A stretch of 64,000 nt of DNA from Seminavis robusta. Its lineage: Eukaryota; Bacillariophyta; Bacillariophyceae; Naviculales; Naviculaceae. A program made the position numbers and the translations under genes. Positions 33,365 through 42,954 of this stretch are shown one piece after another. The stretch's first letter is position 1. Each line of letters opens with the position of its first letter. The DNA is taken from contig CAICTM010000025.1 of the NCBI GenBank assembly GCA_903772945.1, positions 62,001 through 126,000 of the forward strand, written 5' to 3'. The notes under the pieces are model-generated. The model saw only the letters and a list, made by a program, of their open reading frames with translations. It did no database searches and had not been told where the DNA came from.

Positions 33365-33538
33365 TTATTTTATCTTGGCTTCCTTGAAGAGCACCCGTCG
33401 CCTGACAATGGGATCGAATTTGACAAGCCTGAGCTTTCCTTGGGTTTTGTTGACATTCTTGCGGGTAGTATAGAAAAAGCCCGTTCCGGCCGCGCTCAAC
33501 ATCTTGATGGGAATGGTGGCTCCCTTGCCTCGAGCCAT
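33365..33538 (-). CDS. MRPL33: Mitochondrial ribosomal protein bL33
   Basis: 57 residues. [28 protein letters not shown]...[23 protein letters not shown] matches the short bL33m family ([17 protein letters not shown]). Cysteines of the zinc-binding bacterial form are absent, as usual for mitochondrial L33. It sits in the large subunit near the E site. MARGKG at 33538 was chosen because the family starts just before this motif; the frame is open upstream for 39 more codons without a conserved start. It is head-to-head with the LRR gene across 329 bp. Confidence 0.88.
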   Translation of the reverse strand: MARGKGATIPIKMLSAAGTGFFYTTRKNVNKTQGKLRLVKFDPIVRRRVLFKEAKIK

Positions 33539-33867
33539 GTGGAGGACAGTGGTGGCCTGCATGGTTACAGTACGCACGAATACCGCCCAAGATGACAAGC
33601 TAGCAATACGATCTTCGCTCTCTGCAATGTCAAAGACGCTATCTATCAACAGCAACGTTGCACGTCCCTCTTCTCTTCCTTCTACTCAATCGAGAGACGA
33701 GTGGTCAAGGTCGAGAGGATTGGCTGTTGGTGTTGCGACAACCGTGTTTGTGGACAAAGGAGGGAGGGCTTGAAGTCGGACGCACACTCGCCTTAACCTT
33801 TTCGCGCAAAGGGTTTGAAGAAGGCTGCAGTGCTCATTTCTCATTCTTCCCCACACAACAGGCTTCG

Positions 33868-35148
33868 ATGAGCTTGTTGGAGATTGACGATTTGAACACT
33901 GCTGTATCGCTGCATGGGGAACCACTGGATCCAAGTGATGATGGAATAGACACCTTGATCAGGTCGATCCTTTCCTGTCGAAGAATCAGCCGTGGATTTG
34001 TCGAAGAACGCTTCCTGGAGCGGCTTTCAGAGGCAAAACTTCAGAACATCTTCAGGGCCCTTGTTCGTCGTCCCGCCTTGGAAAGCTTAAAGTGCTGTGG
34101 CCTCAGGGATCGATCCTTTACTGCACTCGTAAAAGCAATTCGTCAGTCTCCTCACCCACCGCCTTTGACACGCCTTTGGATTATTGGACTAGCTTTGGCG
34201 CCCACATTCTCTTCTACCGGTAGCACTTCTTCCACTACCGGTTTGGAGCTACTGATTGAAGCACTATCCAATGTTCCTACATTACAAGCCGTCAATTTAC
34301 TCTTGATTGCCCCCGAAGGATATACCATAGAGTCATCGGTCAATGTGGAGTTTCGTAGCAATGAGGGCATCCTTTGGGAAGTGGGGGCCTTTGATCACTA
34401 CTCAGCCGTCATGATCCCAAGGTGTTTTCGATACAACAGTGATCGTTGGACCAATATCAAAGTATCAGGGGTCGATGTATCTGGCGTTGCTATCCATGCA
34501 ATATCTGATATACTTGCATCACTAGACCCATCCCGATCGGCCCTGGACAGAATGGAGATTCGATTGGATGCATGCAATCAACAGGCAGTGCGACGGATAG
34601 CCAACGTTCTAGCACAACAACAAGACCATCGTGGCTTGAAGGAATTGAGTCTTCAAGTGGAGGAAAATTTGCAATCTTCCGTTCCGATTATGGCGTCCAT
34701 TTCCGAAATGCTGGTTACCAATTCCTGCCTCGAATGGCTCCAACTATCAAGAAGTCTCTTTCACGATCAATCAGCATGCTGTTTGGCCCGATGCTTGACC
34801 CAAAACCAAACACTGAAGGTGCTGGATCTCACCTACGAGACCCCCGCTGGTCGTCATCCTGTCACCGAAGACAAGGGCTACAAGGCCCTTTTGGAAATGC
34901 TCAAAGTGAATCAGATTGTGGAGGTCATACCCACCTACGACCTCGACCATGATTCTCCAGTGTTTGATCAAATAGAGTATTACTTGAAGCTCAACGAGTC
35001 TGGAGTTCGCCGTGTCCAGCTGTCTGTGAACACTCACTATGAGGAGTTCTTGGAATTGCTGGAATCCGAAGGAGATGATTTGGACTGCGTCTTTTACCTC
35101 TTGTCCAAGAATCCCTCCTTGTTTCGAAGGATGCAGGCAGGGCCATAG
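33868..35148 (+). CDS. Leucine-rich-repeat (RNI-like) protein
   Basis: 426 residues. The frame is open upstream to 33658 but only with a TTG; the first ATG gives MSLLEIDDLNTAV at 33868. Irregular ~28-residue leucine repeats run through the protein (ALVRRPALESLKCCGLRDRSFTALVKAI; ALSNVPTLQAVNLLLIAPEG; MLVTNSCLEWLQLSRSLFHDQSACCLARCL; TQNQTLKVLDLTYE). They resemble the ribonuclease-inhibitor-like LRRs common in diatoms. No signal peptide or membrane segment is visible, so it is probably a cytosolic or nuclear binding protein. Function is unknown. Confidence 0.75.
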   Translation: MSLLEIDDLNTAVSLHGEPLDPSDDGIDTLIRSILSCRRISRGFVEERFLERLSEAKLQNIFRALVRRPALESLKCCGLRDRSFTALVKAIRQSPHPPPLTRLWIIGLALAPTFSSTGSTSSTTGLELLIEALSNVPTLQAVNLLLIAPEGYTIESSVNVEFRSNEGILWEVGAFDHYSAVMIPRCFRYNSDRWTNIKVSGVDVSGVAIHAISDILASLDPSRSALDRMEIRLDACNQQAVRRIANVLAQQQDHRGLKELSLQVEENLQSSVPIMASISEMLVTNSCLEWLQLSRSLFHDQSACCLARCLTQNQTLKVLDLTYETPAGRHPVTEDKGYKALLEMLKVNQIVEVIPTYDLDHDSPVFDQIEYYLKLNESGVRRVQLSVNTHYEEFLELLESEGDDLDCVFYLLSKNPSLFRRMQAGP

Positions 35149-35360
35149 ACTGAATGATAATCATTCAAGCTATACAACTGTAAGTAACTAAAACTAACTA
35201 ACATGTACTAACTACGGTAGCTAGTAGTAGTAATGCAAGTATTTACATAGTATTCATTAAAGGAATGAAGATGCGCAAAGATGAGATACTGTAGATCCAT
35301 CCCTTGACTAGTAGTAAGTGGACGTCATCTTCATCATCATGTTGTTTTTGTTTTGTGTGT

Positions 35361-37100
35361 TTATCGTAACGCCGGAAATTCCTCCATGTTACTGACGTTG
35401 GTCGGTTCCCCTCCAATGGCGGCGTTCCCACTATTGTTACTCGCTCGAAACCCTTGCTGCTGCTGTTGTTGAGGATACCCGTAACCTCTTGGTGACACAA
35501 AGCCCCGCCCCGGCATTCGTTGTTGTTGTCCCCCACCAACACCACCACCACGTCCCGCGGTATACTGCTGCTCCCCGTAGTGGTACGCCTGTGGAGGAGG
35601 AGCGGCCCCCTGATAGTAGACGGCGGGCGCAAACGCCGGAGCCATGGCTTGCAATTGTCCCCGTTGAAAATCCGGATCGTTTTCTTCTTCCCGTCGATTC
35701 CTCCAAGTCGCCTTGCTGACTCCACTGGACGCTGCCGCCGGTGTGGGTTGCTGGGGGTCATCCACAAGGAGACCATCCGCCGCACCGCCCAGTGAGGACG
35801 AGGACATGCGCTTGGTCAAACTGGCATTGCTGCTGCTGCGATGCACAGGTGCAGTGTTGCTGTTATTGTTGCTTGGAGGAGGTGTGGCGGACGGAGAGGG
35901 TGCCGTGGAGGAGGATTGACTGGCCGTGGCAGACTGGTTGTTACTGTTTGCTTCATCGGCAAAGATTCTGGCTCTTGCTTCCGCATATGCCTTTTCCTTG
36001 TCACTAAAGTTCTTGTTCTTCCGTGAACGGGGAGTGCTCTTGGCTTGTCCATTGTTGCTGTCAACGGATGAGTTTCGCTTCATGATTTTCATTTTGCGTT
36101 TGGATTTGTCCTTGGTGGTGGCTGTTGGGGCAGCTTGCTGTTGGGAGGAAGACGCCGACTTTGGTTCGTCTGGGGCATTCTTGCTCGATGCGTCTGTCTG
36201 GTCTCCTCCTGACTGGGCATTGTTGCTATTATTCGAGCTGCTACTCGTGTTGTTGGTTTCTTCCATATGATCCAAGAGGAGCACTTGCGGTATTTTGGAG
36301 TCCTTTTGCTTGATGAGTCGAATGGATCCCTCTAGGATGGTTCCACTTTCTCGTACAATGCCGAATCGATCGGCCAATCGATGGAGTAGACACCGCTGAA
36401 AGCTGGTTTGTCGTCCTCCAGTGTCGTTGACGGAAGCGGCACTCTGAAAGCGCTTGCTGCTCGTGTTGGGTGATACGACGACGGAATTGTAGGGTCCTCC
36501 CACTTCTAGGTATCCTTCAGGAGCGTTCATAAAGTCAATCATGACTTGTTCGAGTCGCAGCAGAGCCACTCGTTCCCGTTGATCACGCATCGCCGCAAGA
36601 AGCGCCGAGTCAACGACGGACCCATCATTGTTGGCCGTGTCCTGAGCAGGAGGAATGCCATAAGTGCCGTTTGGATTGACGTTGTTGCTGTTGTTGTTGC
36701 TATTGCTGTTGTAGCCACCATAGTCTCGATTGTAGCTATTGCTGTTGTTGTTGCCGTTACCGTTGTTGTTGTAACCGTAGTAATTGTTGCTGTTGTACTG
36801 ATTGTAGCCATAGTGCTGCTGCTGCTGCTGTTGCTGCTGCTGATACTGAGGAGTGTAGCCATACTGAGGTTGCTGTTGCTGCTGATGGTACTTGTTAAAG
36901 TTGTTGTTGTACTGCATGTACTGTTGTTGTTGCTGCTGCTGTGGAGCGTAAGGGTTCATCATGGGTCTGTGGCCTCCTTGTTGGTTGTTCCGTGCGTTTG
37001 TCACATCGGAAACCGCTCCTACGGTAGCTCCCGTAGAAATCCTACTGCCTGTAGGCTCCGGCTGCACTTCACAGGCGACTGCAGCGCTTCCTTCAGCCAT
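35361..37100 (-). CDS. R3H-SUZ domain RNA-binding protein with poly-Gln/Asn tracts
   Basis: 579 residues, one exon. The N-terminal third is Gln/Asn/Tyr-rich low complexity, encoded by CAG/CAA and AAC runs. The R3H domain spans about residues 175-275 (ALLRLEQVMIDFMN ... SFQRCLLHRLADRFGIVRE ... IRLIK), with its conserved R-x3-H-R. A basic linker leads to a SUZ motif, SDKEKAYAEARARIF (about 370-385). The C-terminus is Gly/Gln-rich and ends NVSNMEEFPALR, resembling a PAM2-like tail. R3H-SUZ proteins (R3HDM/ARPP21 group) bind single-stranded RNA and act in mRNA stability or granules. MAEGSAA at 37100 is the first ATG; upstream there is only a TTG. The prion-like composition suggests condensate behaviour; this is inference. 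Confidence 0.88.
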   Translation of the reverse strand: MAEGSAAVACEVQPEPTGSRISTGATVGAVSDVTNARNNQQGGHRPMMNPYAPQQQQQQQYMQYNNNFNKYHQQQQQPQYGYTPQYQQQQQQQQQHYGYNQYNSNNYYGYNNNGNGNNNSNSYNRDYGGYNSNSNNNSNNVNPNGTYGIPPAQDTANNDGSVVDSALLAAMRDQRERVALLRLEQVMIDFMNAPEGYLEVGGPYNSVVVSPNTSSKRFQSAASVNDTGGRQTSFQRCLLHRLADRFGIVRESGTILEGSIRLIKQKDSKIPQVLLLDHMEETNNTSSSSNNSNNAQSGGDQTDASSKNAPDEPKSASSSQQQAAPTATTKDKSKRKMKIMKRNSSVDSNNGQAKSTPRSRKNKNFSDKEKAYAEARARIFADEANSNNQSATASQSSSTAPSPSATPPPSNNNSNTAPVHRSSSNASLTKRMSSSSLGGAADGLLVDDPQQPTPAAASSGVSKATWRNRREEENDPDFQRGQLQAMAPAFAPAVYYQGAAPPPQAYHYGEQQYTAGRGGGVGGGQQQRMPGRGFVSPRGYGYPQQQQQQGFRASNNSGNAAIGGEPTNVSNMEEFPALR

Positions 37101-37448
37101 GGTCCCAAAATCCAAATAATTGCCGCACAAACTACCTAACAACTAGACTAACTAAACTAGTGAGGCTGACTTGACTTGAATCACTCACAACCACCAACAG
37201 ACAGATAACAACAACGACCAAAATTAGAAAGAAAAAAGCCAACAACACCAACCACAACCACCTGCAAGAGAAGCAAGGCAAAATGCTTTGAATGGCCCAA
37301 AGGAAAAGCTGCCGTCGTCATCCCTCGAGGGTCGCACGTGCGCCAGCAGTCGGGCCCGCCGTTTTGTGTTTCCCCTGACTGACTCGATTGAATCGAATTG
37401 AGTCGATTCAATTCAATATTCGATTGATTCGATCCTTCCCTCCTTCGC
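37101..37448. promoter_or_regulatory. Divergent upstream region of R3H-SUZ and hydroxylase genes
   Basis: 348 bp between start codons, containing a GATTCGATT/AATCGAATT-rich stretch near 37380-37435 (TTGAATCGAATTGAGTCGATTCAATTC). A shared promoter is possible; the call rests on gene arrangement. Confidence 0.35.
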
Positions 37449-38707
37449 ATGCGCCAATCCCCAACACCCAATGCCATCCCACACTTCTGTCGATCCTCGA
37501 CCATGATGGCAGCAACATCCGTGGCCGGCCCTACTACTACTAATAGTACGACGACTACTACTGGTAGTGGACCTGTGTCTCCCGTGGTGACTACAGAGGA
37601 ACCTGAAAATGGTGTTGTAGGAGTAGCTGCTGTCATTCCCTCTTCCTCACAAGAAGAGGACTCCTCCGTACAGTCTTCATCATTGGCCCCTCCCAAGAGA
37701 CGACGATCCAATCGAGATACCAATCGCATTCGAATATCGGCAGATCGCACGGGACAGTTGCAATTCCAACGTATGGAACAGCTATTCTTTCAAGAGATAG
37801 ACAACGACGACAATAATGGAGCGCGACGAACCCGCCGTCGGCGGCAATGCAAGAAATCAACCATACCCATCTTACCTCCACTCCGTTTGGGAAACTTTAC
37901 GCTTCAACCAGTCTTTCAATCTCCCAGCATTTACACGATCGACAACTTTTTGACACCCAACGACTTGGAATTCCTACATGGGACCATTGAGTGCAAACAA
38001 TTTCAACGCAGTTTTGTCGACCAAAACAATGATGATACCATGCTCGATGATAACCATCGGACGTCCACCTTTGTCAGCTTTGCCAAACAAGAAAATGCCA
38101 AAGTGGCCGCCATTGAACGGCGAGCGGCACAGCTCATGGGATGCTACACCAATGACAATATTGAACCGTTGCAGTTGGTACGGTACATGCCAGGTAAGTA
38201 CCGTAATATGGCAATGAACAAGTCCACTGCCGTTATGATAAAAGCTGGGTGGACAAGATGGCATGGATTGCCCAGGCTAACACACCAGTATATTATGAAT
38301 TCATGTACTATTTTATTCCAGGACAATTCTTTGGAGTTCACCATGATATGGGAGACTACAATGAAGAAACCGGTGAGGTGGCCTTGCCACCCAAATCAGT
38401 GCTGGTCAAGCGTCGATTGGTCACCATCTTTTGCTACCTCAATGATCTACCAGCCAATGCAGGCGGGTGTACAGGGTTTCCACATTGCAATGATTTGAAG
38501 GTGCAACCGCGGGCGGGTAGGGCAGTGGTCTTTTGCAATGTCAAATCGGATGGGTTGCCGGATCCACGAACGATCCATGCAGGGGAGGCTGTGTTGGATA
38601 CTATTAATACAAGCAACAAAAAGATGGGTACCAAGAAAAAACAGCAGCAAGACAAGCTGCAGCCGCCCATCAAATACGGGCTGAACATATGGATCTGTGA
38701 AGACTAA
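37449..38707 (+). CDS. Prolyl 4-hydroxylase-like 2-oxoglutarate/Fe(II) dioxygenase
   Basis: Two exons, 37449-38193 and 38322-38707, with a 128 bp GTAAGT...CCAG intron; 376 residues. The catalytic domain begins near YTIDNFLTPNDLEFL (about 160). It has the Fe-binding HxD in GVHHDMGD directly after the splice junction (YMPG-QFFGVHHD) and the distal His in RTIHAGEAV. KYGLNIWICED closes the double-stranded beta-helix with the 2-oxoglutarate-binding basic residue. It likely hydroxylates proline, or another residue, in a secreted or cytosolic protein. The first 100 residues are Ser/Thr and basic low complexity; MMAATS at 37503 is an alternative start. No signal peptide is obvious, unlike ER collagen-type P4Hs. 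Confidence 0.85.
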
Positions 38708-39127
38708 GCTTGCTGAAAGTGCGCGGCTTGGAAATGCTGGCAAAAAGGGCTTTTGTCTAGATGAAGTCTGTTGGCAAACTATCGTCCTTCATGTTGGAAC
38801 AGCACCATGTATACCTTTGGGGCTGTGGATGCATTACTATAGTTGTAGAGTAAAAGATCTGATTCGATTGACTGTATTGGGTTCATGCTTGGCTCACTGC
38901 TCTATATTTATTTACCGATCATTGGTGAAACTAAAGAATCCTGCTCTCGTACCGTACCGGTTGGGTGTGAGAGCGCATTACTTTCAAGTCGGGAGAGGGC
39001 TGTCCTGAGAGACAATCATGGTAGCAGCAGCAGGGCCATTTCTTCTGCTGGTAGCTGTGGTTTGCGCCACTCTTGACAGTGGCTGTGTTTGGAGTCACCT
39101 TCCTCCTCCTTGGTGCTGGCTTGTTCT
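38708..39127. other. Intergenic region with a copy of the helicase 3' end
   Basis: Mostly unremarkable. 38985-39115 resembles the last exon of the FANCJ-like helicase (43040-43200), listed separately. Confidence 0.5.
38985..39115 (-). pseudogene. Fragment related to the last exon of the FANCJ-like helicase
   Basis: On the plus strand both loci read AGAGGGCTGTCCTG, then ATCTC/ATCATGG, GCAGGGCCA-TTC, CTGCTG, and end CTTGA(C/A)AGTGGCTGTGTTTGG. The shared order with gaps over about 120 bp indicates a diverged duplicate of the gene's 3' end located 4 kb away. It is short and has no intact frame of its own. Confidence 0.65.
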
Positions 39128-40941
39128 TCAGAAATCAAAAAAGGTCTCATAGAGATCCTTGACTTCCACTGCCTGCTTTCCTTTAAACGGTGTTAGTTTT
39201 TGGTCGAACTGAAAGACAACTTCATAGCTCGGCAGCTTCTGAATCTCATTTTGAAGATCGCTGATCAGATAGGATTCATCCTGATCGTCTGCAATATTGC
39301 AAAACCTAGAATAAAAGGACGTGATGCCATTGACTTTCAACGCGCACCAAATGTCTCCATCCAGATACGGAGTGATCCGAGGAGAAGCAATGCCGGTATC
39401 TTCATCCTCCCCAATGACAATTCCGTAGACGGGGCGATCTTGTCCTGTAATCCTGGGTGTCACAAGCCGAGTCCCCATGAGTTTGGCATTGAAGAGGGAG
39501 GTGAAATCTTTGGGCCAAATCTTGGCGCGACCCACGACATCGGCATCAAACGTAGAGCCCATTTCATGAAATTGTTTCTTCAACACTTTCTGGTAATAGT
39601 CGTCCGTCACGAACAGAGGAATCGAGTTGCGTACAATGCCTTGGTAGAGACCAAAGTATTTCAAGGAATGAGAAGGAAAGTCTAGACTCCAAACCATTTG
39701 AGCGGCTGTGAAGGAAAGCATCGAATTGATGGTGACTTCAGCCTGCTCAAATTTCCCCCTGGCTTGACATCATGTTGCGACATTTGAGGTGAGCGTCGCG
39801 TTTCTTGAATGGATCTCCAATCACCATGGGAGCATATCGGGACACTGTGCACTTGAGAGAAACCAACTGACCATCGTCAAGATCGACGGCCTTCCAAAAC
39901 TCCGTAAGGCGATCCAACTCGAGGGGAGTTTCCATTTCGAGGCTGGCCAATCCAGCCGGCGTAATGGAACTCATGAGAGACTCCCGATGATAGCGACGCG
40001 AGTGACTTTCGCGTCGTTGAAGGGATTTGATGGCGGAGACCGGGGTATCCACCAAAGTAATAATGGTTCCTACTAAGTTTTCCCTTGCTGGGTTTCGAAT
40101 GGCTTCAATAATACCCTGTTCGATATTCATCCAGGCCTCATCGGGGTCCTTCCACTGTTTGACGGGGAGAGCATTGCTAGGCAATGCTTGCCAGTGGTTG
40201 ATTTGGTGCAGCATTGCAAATTGACACTTCTTATAATGATGGGAATGACAAGCGCCGTGCCATCCTGTGCCCGTTGTGTCGCGTAGGGAACTTCTTCGTT
40301 CATGATGAATTCGGAAGCAACAAAATCTTGGCTGACCAACAAAAGGAACAAATTGGATTGCTCCATGGCGGATCGAATGCTGGGATTCCATTGGGTGGCC
40401 GCCACAATTTGTTTGTCTGACCAGCATTCAATGTATCCATTCTCTTTGAGTGGTTTGAGTGTTTCTCCAGGCGCTCCCGGTAGACTTCGTCCTTGTGAGA
40501 ATAACTAATGAATACGCGACAATTGGGCCGTGTTTGATTGCTATTGCTGCAGGTATTGTCTTCGGTGTGTACAGTGCTGTTCATCTTGGCATCTTCCGAT
40601 TCAGTGTCCGTCTTGCCGCACTTTCTCTTTTTGCTTGTTGTGCTGGCACTGATGCTGCCGCTCTTGTTTTGATCTACATCGTCATCATCGTCGTTGTCCT
40701 GGCGGTGGCCAACACCTCCATGTGCAGCGCTGTTGGGACTGGAGAGGTCGTCGCTCATTCTCGGATGATTTGTAGGCTTGTGGTCTTGACTGATTGGATA
40801 TGTGCTGCTCTTGGCTGGCCTTCTGTGGTTCAGAGTGGTACCGGTACTGTGCATCAACTGCATCTTTATCTTCTTCCAAGTACTAGCTAGTAGGGTACCG
40901 GTACCTCGGTGTTTTGTCTCATCGTTTGCGAAGGCAAACAT
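39128..40941 (-). pseudogene. TIR-domain protein gene with about three frame breaks
   Basis: The minus strand begins with an acidic/Ser-rich leader (ATG at 40941; MSDDLSSPN further in), then a TIR-type fold: CRVFISYSHKDEVYRERLEK, SDKQIVAATQWNPSIRSAMEQSNLFLLLVSQDFVASEFIMNEEVPYA and ALVIPIII. The TIR strand order and the W-SIRSAMEQS / LLLVSQDFVAS motifs are clear. These segments lie in different frames, with breaks near 40468, 40237 and 39755. Beyond them is an unrecognised C-terminal part down to EVKDLYETFFDF. No splice signals flank the breaks and homology runs straight through, so this looks like a recent pseudogene or an assembly with indel errors. TIR domains act as protein-interaction or NAD-cleaving modules in immunity and signalling. 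Confidence 0.75.
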
Positions 40942-41362
40942 CCCAAGACAAACAAAAAATGACGCCTGCGTTGCAGCCTGCTACCGGTACCTGCAGCCAC
41001 GTCTCAAATAGAGTTCGGCTTTTCGTTGGACGCGTTTTGACTTTTTGCTTTCTAAATAGAAATGTTTAGAATAGAAAATAGAAACTAGTAAAATCTCTAC
41101 TGGTTCTCGTATTACAGGGAAATGTTTTTTAAAATTGAAAACTGTCTAATTGGCATCACATTTTTTCCTTTCCTAAAATAGAAAAAACAGGGAGCGCGCT
41201 GACTGCATTGGAGACATCTGCTTGCTAGCTTGGAGCCTCACGCTGGCACGCACTTTTGCACCATTTCCACAGAACCAATGCCGACAGACGTTCCTCACAA
41301 CAAATAAATGCCGAAAGATAATCGCCAGCTAAAACGTTTGTATTGACTCTTTGAAAGCAACG
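40942..41362. other. Divergent intergenic region
   Basis: Upstream of the TIR pseudogene (-) and the small unknown gene (+). It has TACCGGTACC palindromes (40894-40903, 40981-40990) and an AT-rich stretch with repeated AATAGAAA (41050-41190). Confidence 0.45.
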
Positions 41363-41764
41363 ATGGCGGATCCTTCCCCTTCGGGTCAACTCAAGCACTC
41401 CCTGATGGCAGGGACAACCAAGGTTGAGCTCATGGAAGGTGAAAACTGGTTTAATATGATGTATGGGGTATTTCACGAAGAACGAGGGTCAACAAATCCT
41501 ACCAGAGGCGACACTGACATTTGTTTCGATGTCCATGCGTCCTACTGTGTCGTCAAGAATCACTCGATGTGCAATGACCTTTATCTCAAGAAAGCAGGGC
41601 CAGAAAATGAGGATCGCGAGTTTCGTCAGGTTCCTCGTCTGCAAATCCGGAGCTTGTGTCCCAACGACTGCATCCGTGTGACGTTTCCAGAAGGCGAAGA
41701 TCTGTGCATTGTGCAAGAACAAACCTTGATCTACCGTCAAGAAGAACGTGGCAGTTCAGGTTAG
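41363..41764 (+). CDS. Uncharacterised small protein (133 aa)
   Basis: MADPSPSGQLKHSLMAGTTKVELMEGENWF... reads to a TAG at 41762. Composition is ordinary, with five Cys and a compact alpha/beta look (RQVPRLQIRSLCPNDCIRVTFPEGEDLCIV). I do not recognise a family. The ORF starts with ATG soon after an AT-rich upstream region. A GTTAGT sequence overlapping the stop could be a splice donor, so the protein may continue in an exon I cannot identify. There is no signal peptide or membrane segment. It is a probable gene, though only by ORF quality. Confidence 0.5.
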   Translation: MADPSPSGQLKHSLMAGTTKVELMEGENWFNMMYGVFHEERGSTNPTRGDTDICFDVHASYCVVKNHSMCNDLYLKKAGPENEDREFRQVPRLQIRSLCPNDCIRVTFPEGEDLCIVQEQTLIYRQEERGSSG

Positions 41765-41999
41765 TTTTATCATTTGGTACCGTGACACAAAAGGAAGCTT
41801 CCTCTATTTTCAAAATGGGGGCGCCTGCCGCTGGTTGTGGATGGAGAGTTCGTTTGACATTATGTCATTAGAATTATGATACATAGATTGGGCAATATGT
41901 ATTTTAAGTCTATAGCTTGAGAACAATGACTTAAACAAAACGACAGAGCAAGAAATAGCGCCACAACCAGAACCTAGATTGTTCAATAAGGACCAACTC

Positions 42000-42190
42000 G
42001 TCCGAGCAACCATGATGCCTTGATACAAAGGTCATGCTCTGCAGCCTGCCCTCAAGTCCTTGGACCTGCTTCTGCTGCCTAGACAGAAAAATGGTCGCAT
42101 CCAGACAGGCGTCTCGGTCTTCCCGATAGGCAGCAGCTGTTAGAGCCACCACAGGAACATGTTTGGGGATTATTGTTTCATCCAACTTCA
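42000..42190 (-). pseudogene. Fragment of a response-regulator receiver domain
   Basis: The minus strand encodes PKHVPVVALTAAAYREDRDACLDA, which closely matches the beta4-alpha4 segment of hybrid-kinase receiver domains (P-V-V-A-L-T-A-x-A...D-R-x-x-C-L-x-A). A degraded KP-like continuation (FLSRQQKQ...LEGRL) follows. The phosphoacceptor Asp region and the rest of the domain are absent. It is a gene relic only. Confidence 0.55.
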
Positions 42191-42295
42191 ACGTTTTGCT
42201 GCGCTGGAATAGAAGGAGAGTTCTGTAAACAGTTGTGCCTGATGGCAATGACGAAAGGGTGAGCATCAATCAACGTGCTCAGCGGGGAGTTGCTA
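42170..42295 (-). pseudogene. Fragment related to helicase intron 4/exon 5
   Basis: The plus-strand text GCTGCGCTGGAATAGAA...AAACAGTTG(T/C)...GGGTGAGCATCA...GTGCTCAGCGGGG occurs both here and at 45545-45645. It keeps the same order over about 100 bp, so part of the helicase gene was copied here before diverging. Confidence 0.7.
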
Positions 42296-42954
42296 TACTA
42301 TCTATCCCCCTTTCCTTGTACATGCACCAGAGTAGTAGCCAGATCTACCGGTGTACCTCAAGCCACAGCACTCTCGACCGAATGAGACAGAAATGGAGTG
42401 TAGGCGGTAAACACCATCGTCGCTTTGATTTTCTGGCAAAGGGAGCTGAGTGACGAGTCAAGTCCGTTGCAACTTGAAAGAGTGACGAGACAGTTGTCCG
42501 AATCATCAGGACCCACACCAGGCCCAAAACACGGTTCTTCTCCTGTGCCCGGCTACACAAAAGGCCCAGCCAAAACGAACTTACCAGCCAATACTTTAAG
42601 ACCTCCGCATGGTCTGTTGCTCTAGCAAGCCTCATAACGGTATGCATGCACATTTGCAACCAGACTAACCCATTGCGGTTTTAAAAATTCTGCCAGTTTG
42701 CTTCAATGCATTGCACACCAGAAATGCCATGTTGGCCAAATTGTACCATGCAGTTGATGCCTGGGAAGTTGTGCAGCTTATGTATTCCTTAGGGACTGTG
42801 AACGCACCACCCAAAGGAGATTTACAGTCTCAAATTCTTGCTGGCTCGCTACTCTAATCTCTAATAGCAAGCTAGTTCTCAGCACCAACTGCCGGATTCA
42901 ACAATAGAGGGCCAGATATTAAAGCTAGCATTCTGCTACTAGTTCATCACCACC

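Larger units (their letters stand above)
41765..42954. other. 1.2 kb region with degraded gene fragments
   Basis: Contains a receiver-domain-like fragment (about 42000-42180, -) and a copy of helicase intron 4/exon 5 (about 42170-42295), listed separately. The rest shows no intact gene. Confidence 0.5.

Noticed and set aside
33658-33867. N-terminal extension of the LRR protein
   Set aside because: It opens with TTG and encodes non-repetitive sequence overlapping the divergent promoter; ATG 33868 fits better.
37101-37142. Upstream codons of the R3H-SUZ gene
   Set aside because: The first codon is TTG; MAEG at 37100 is the first ATG.
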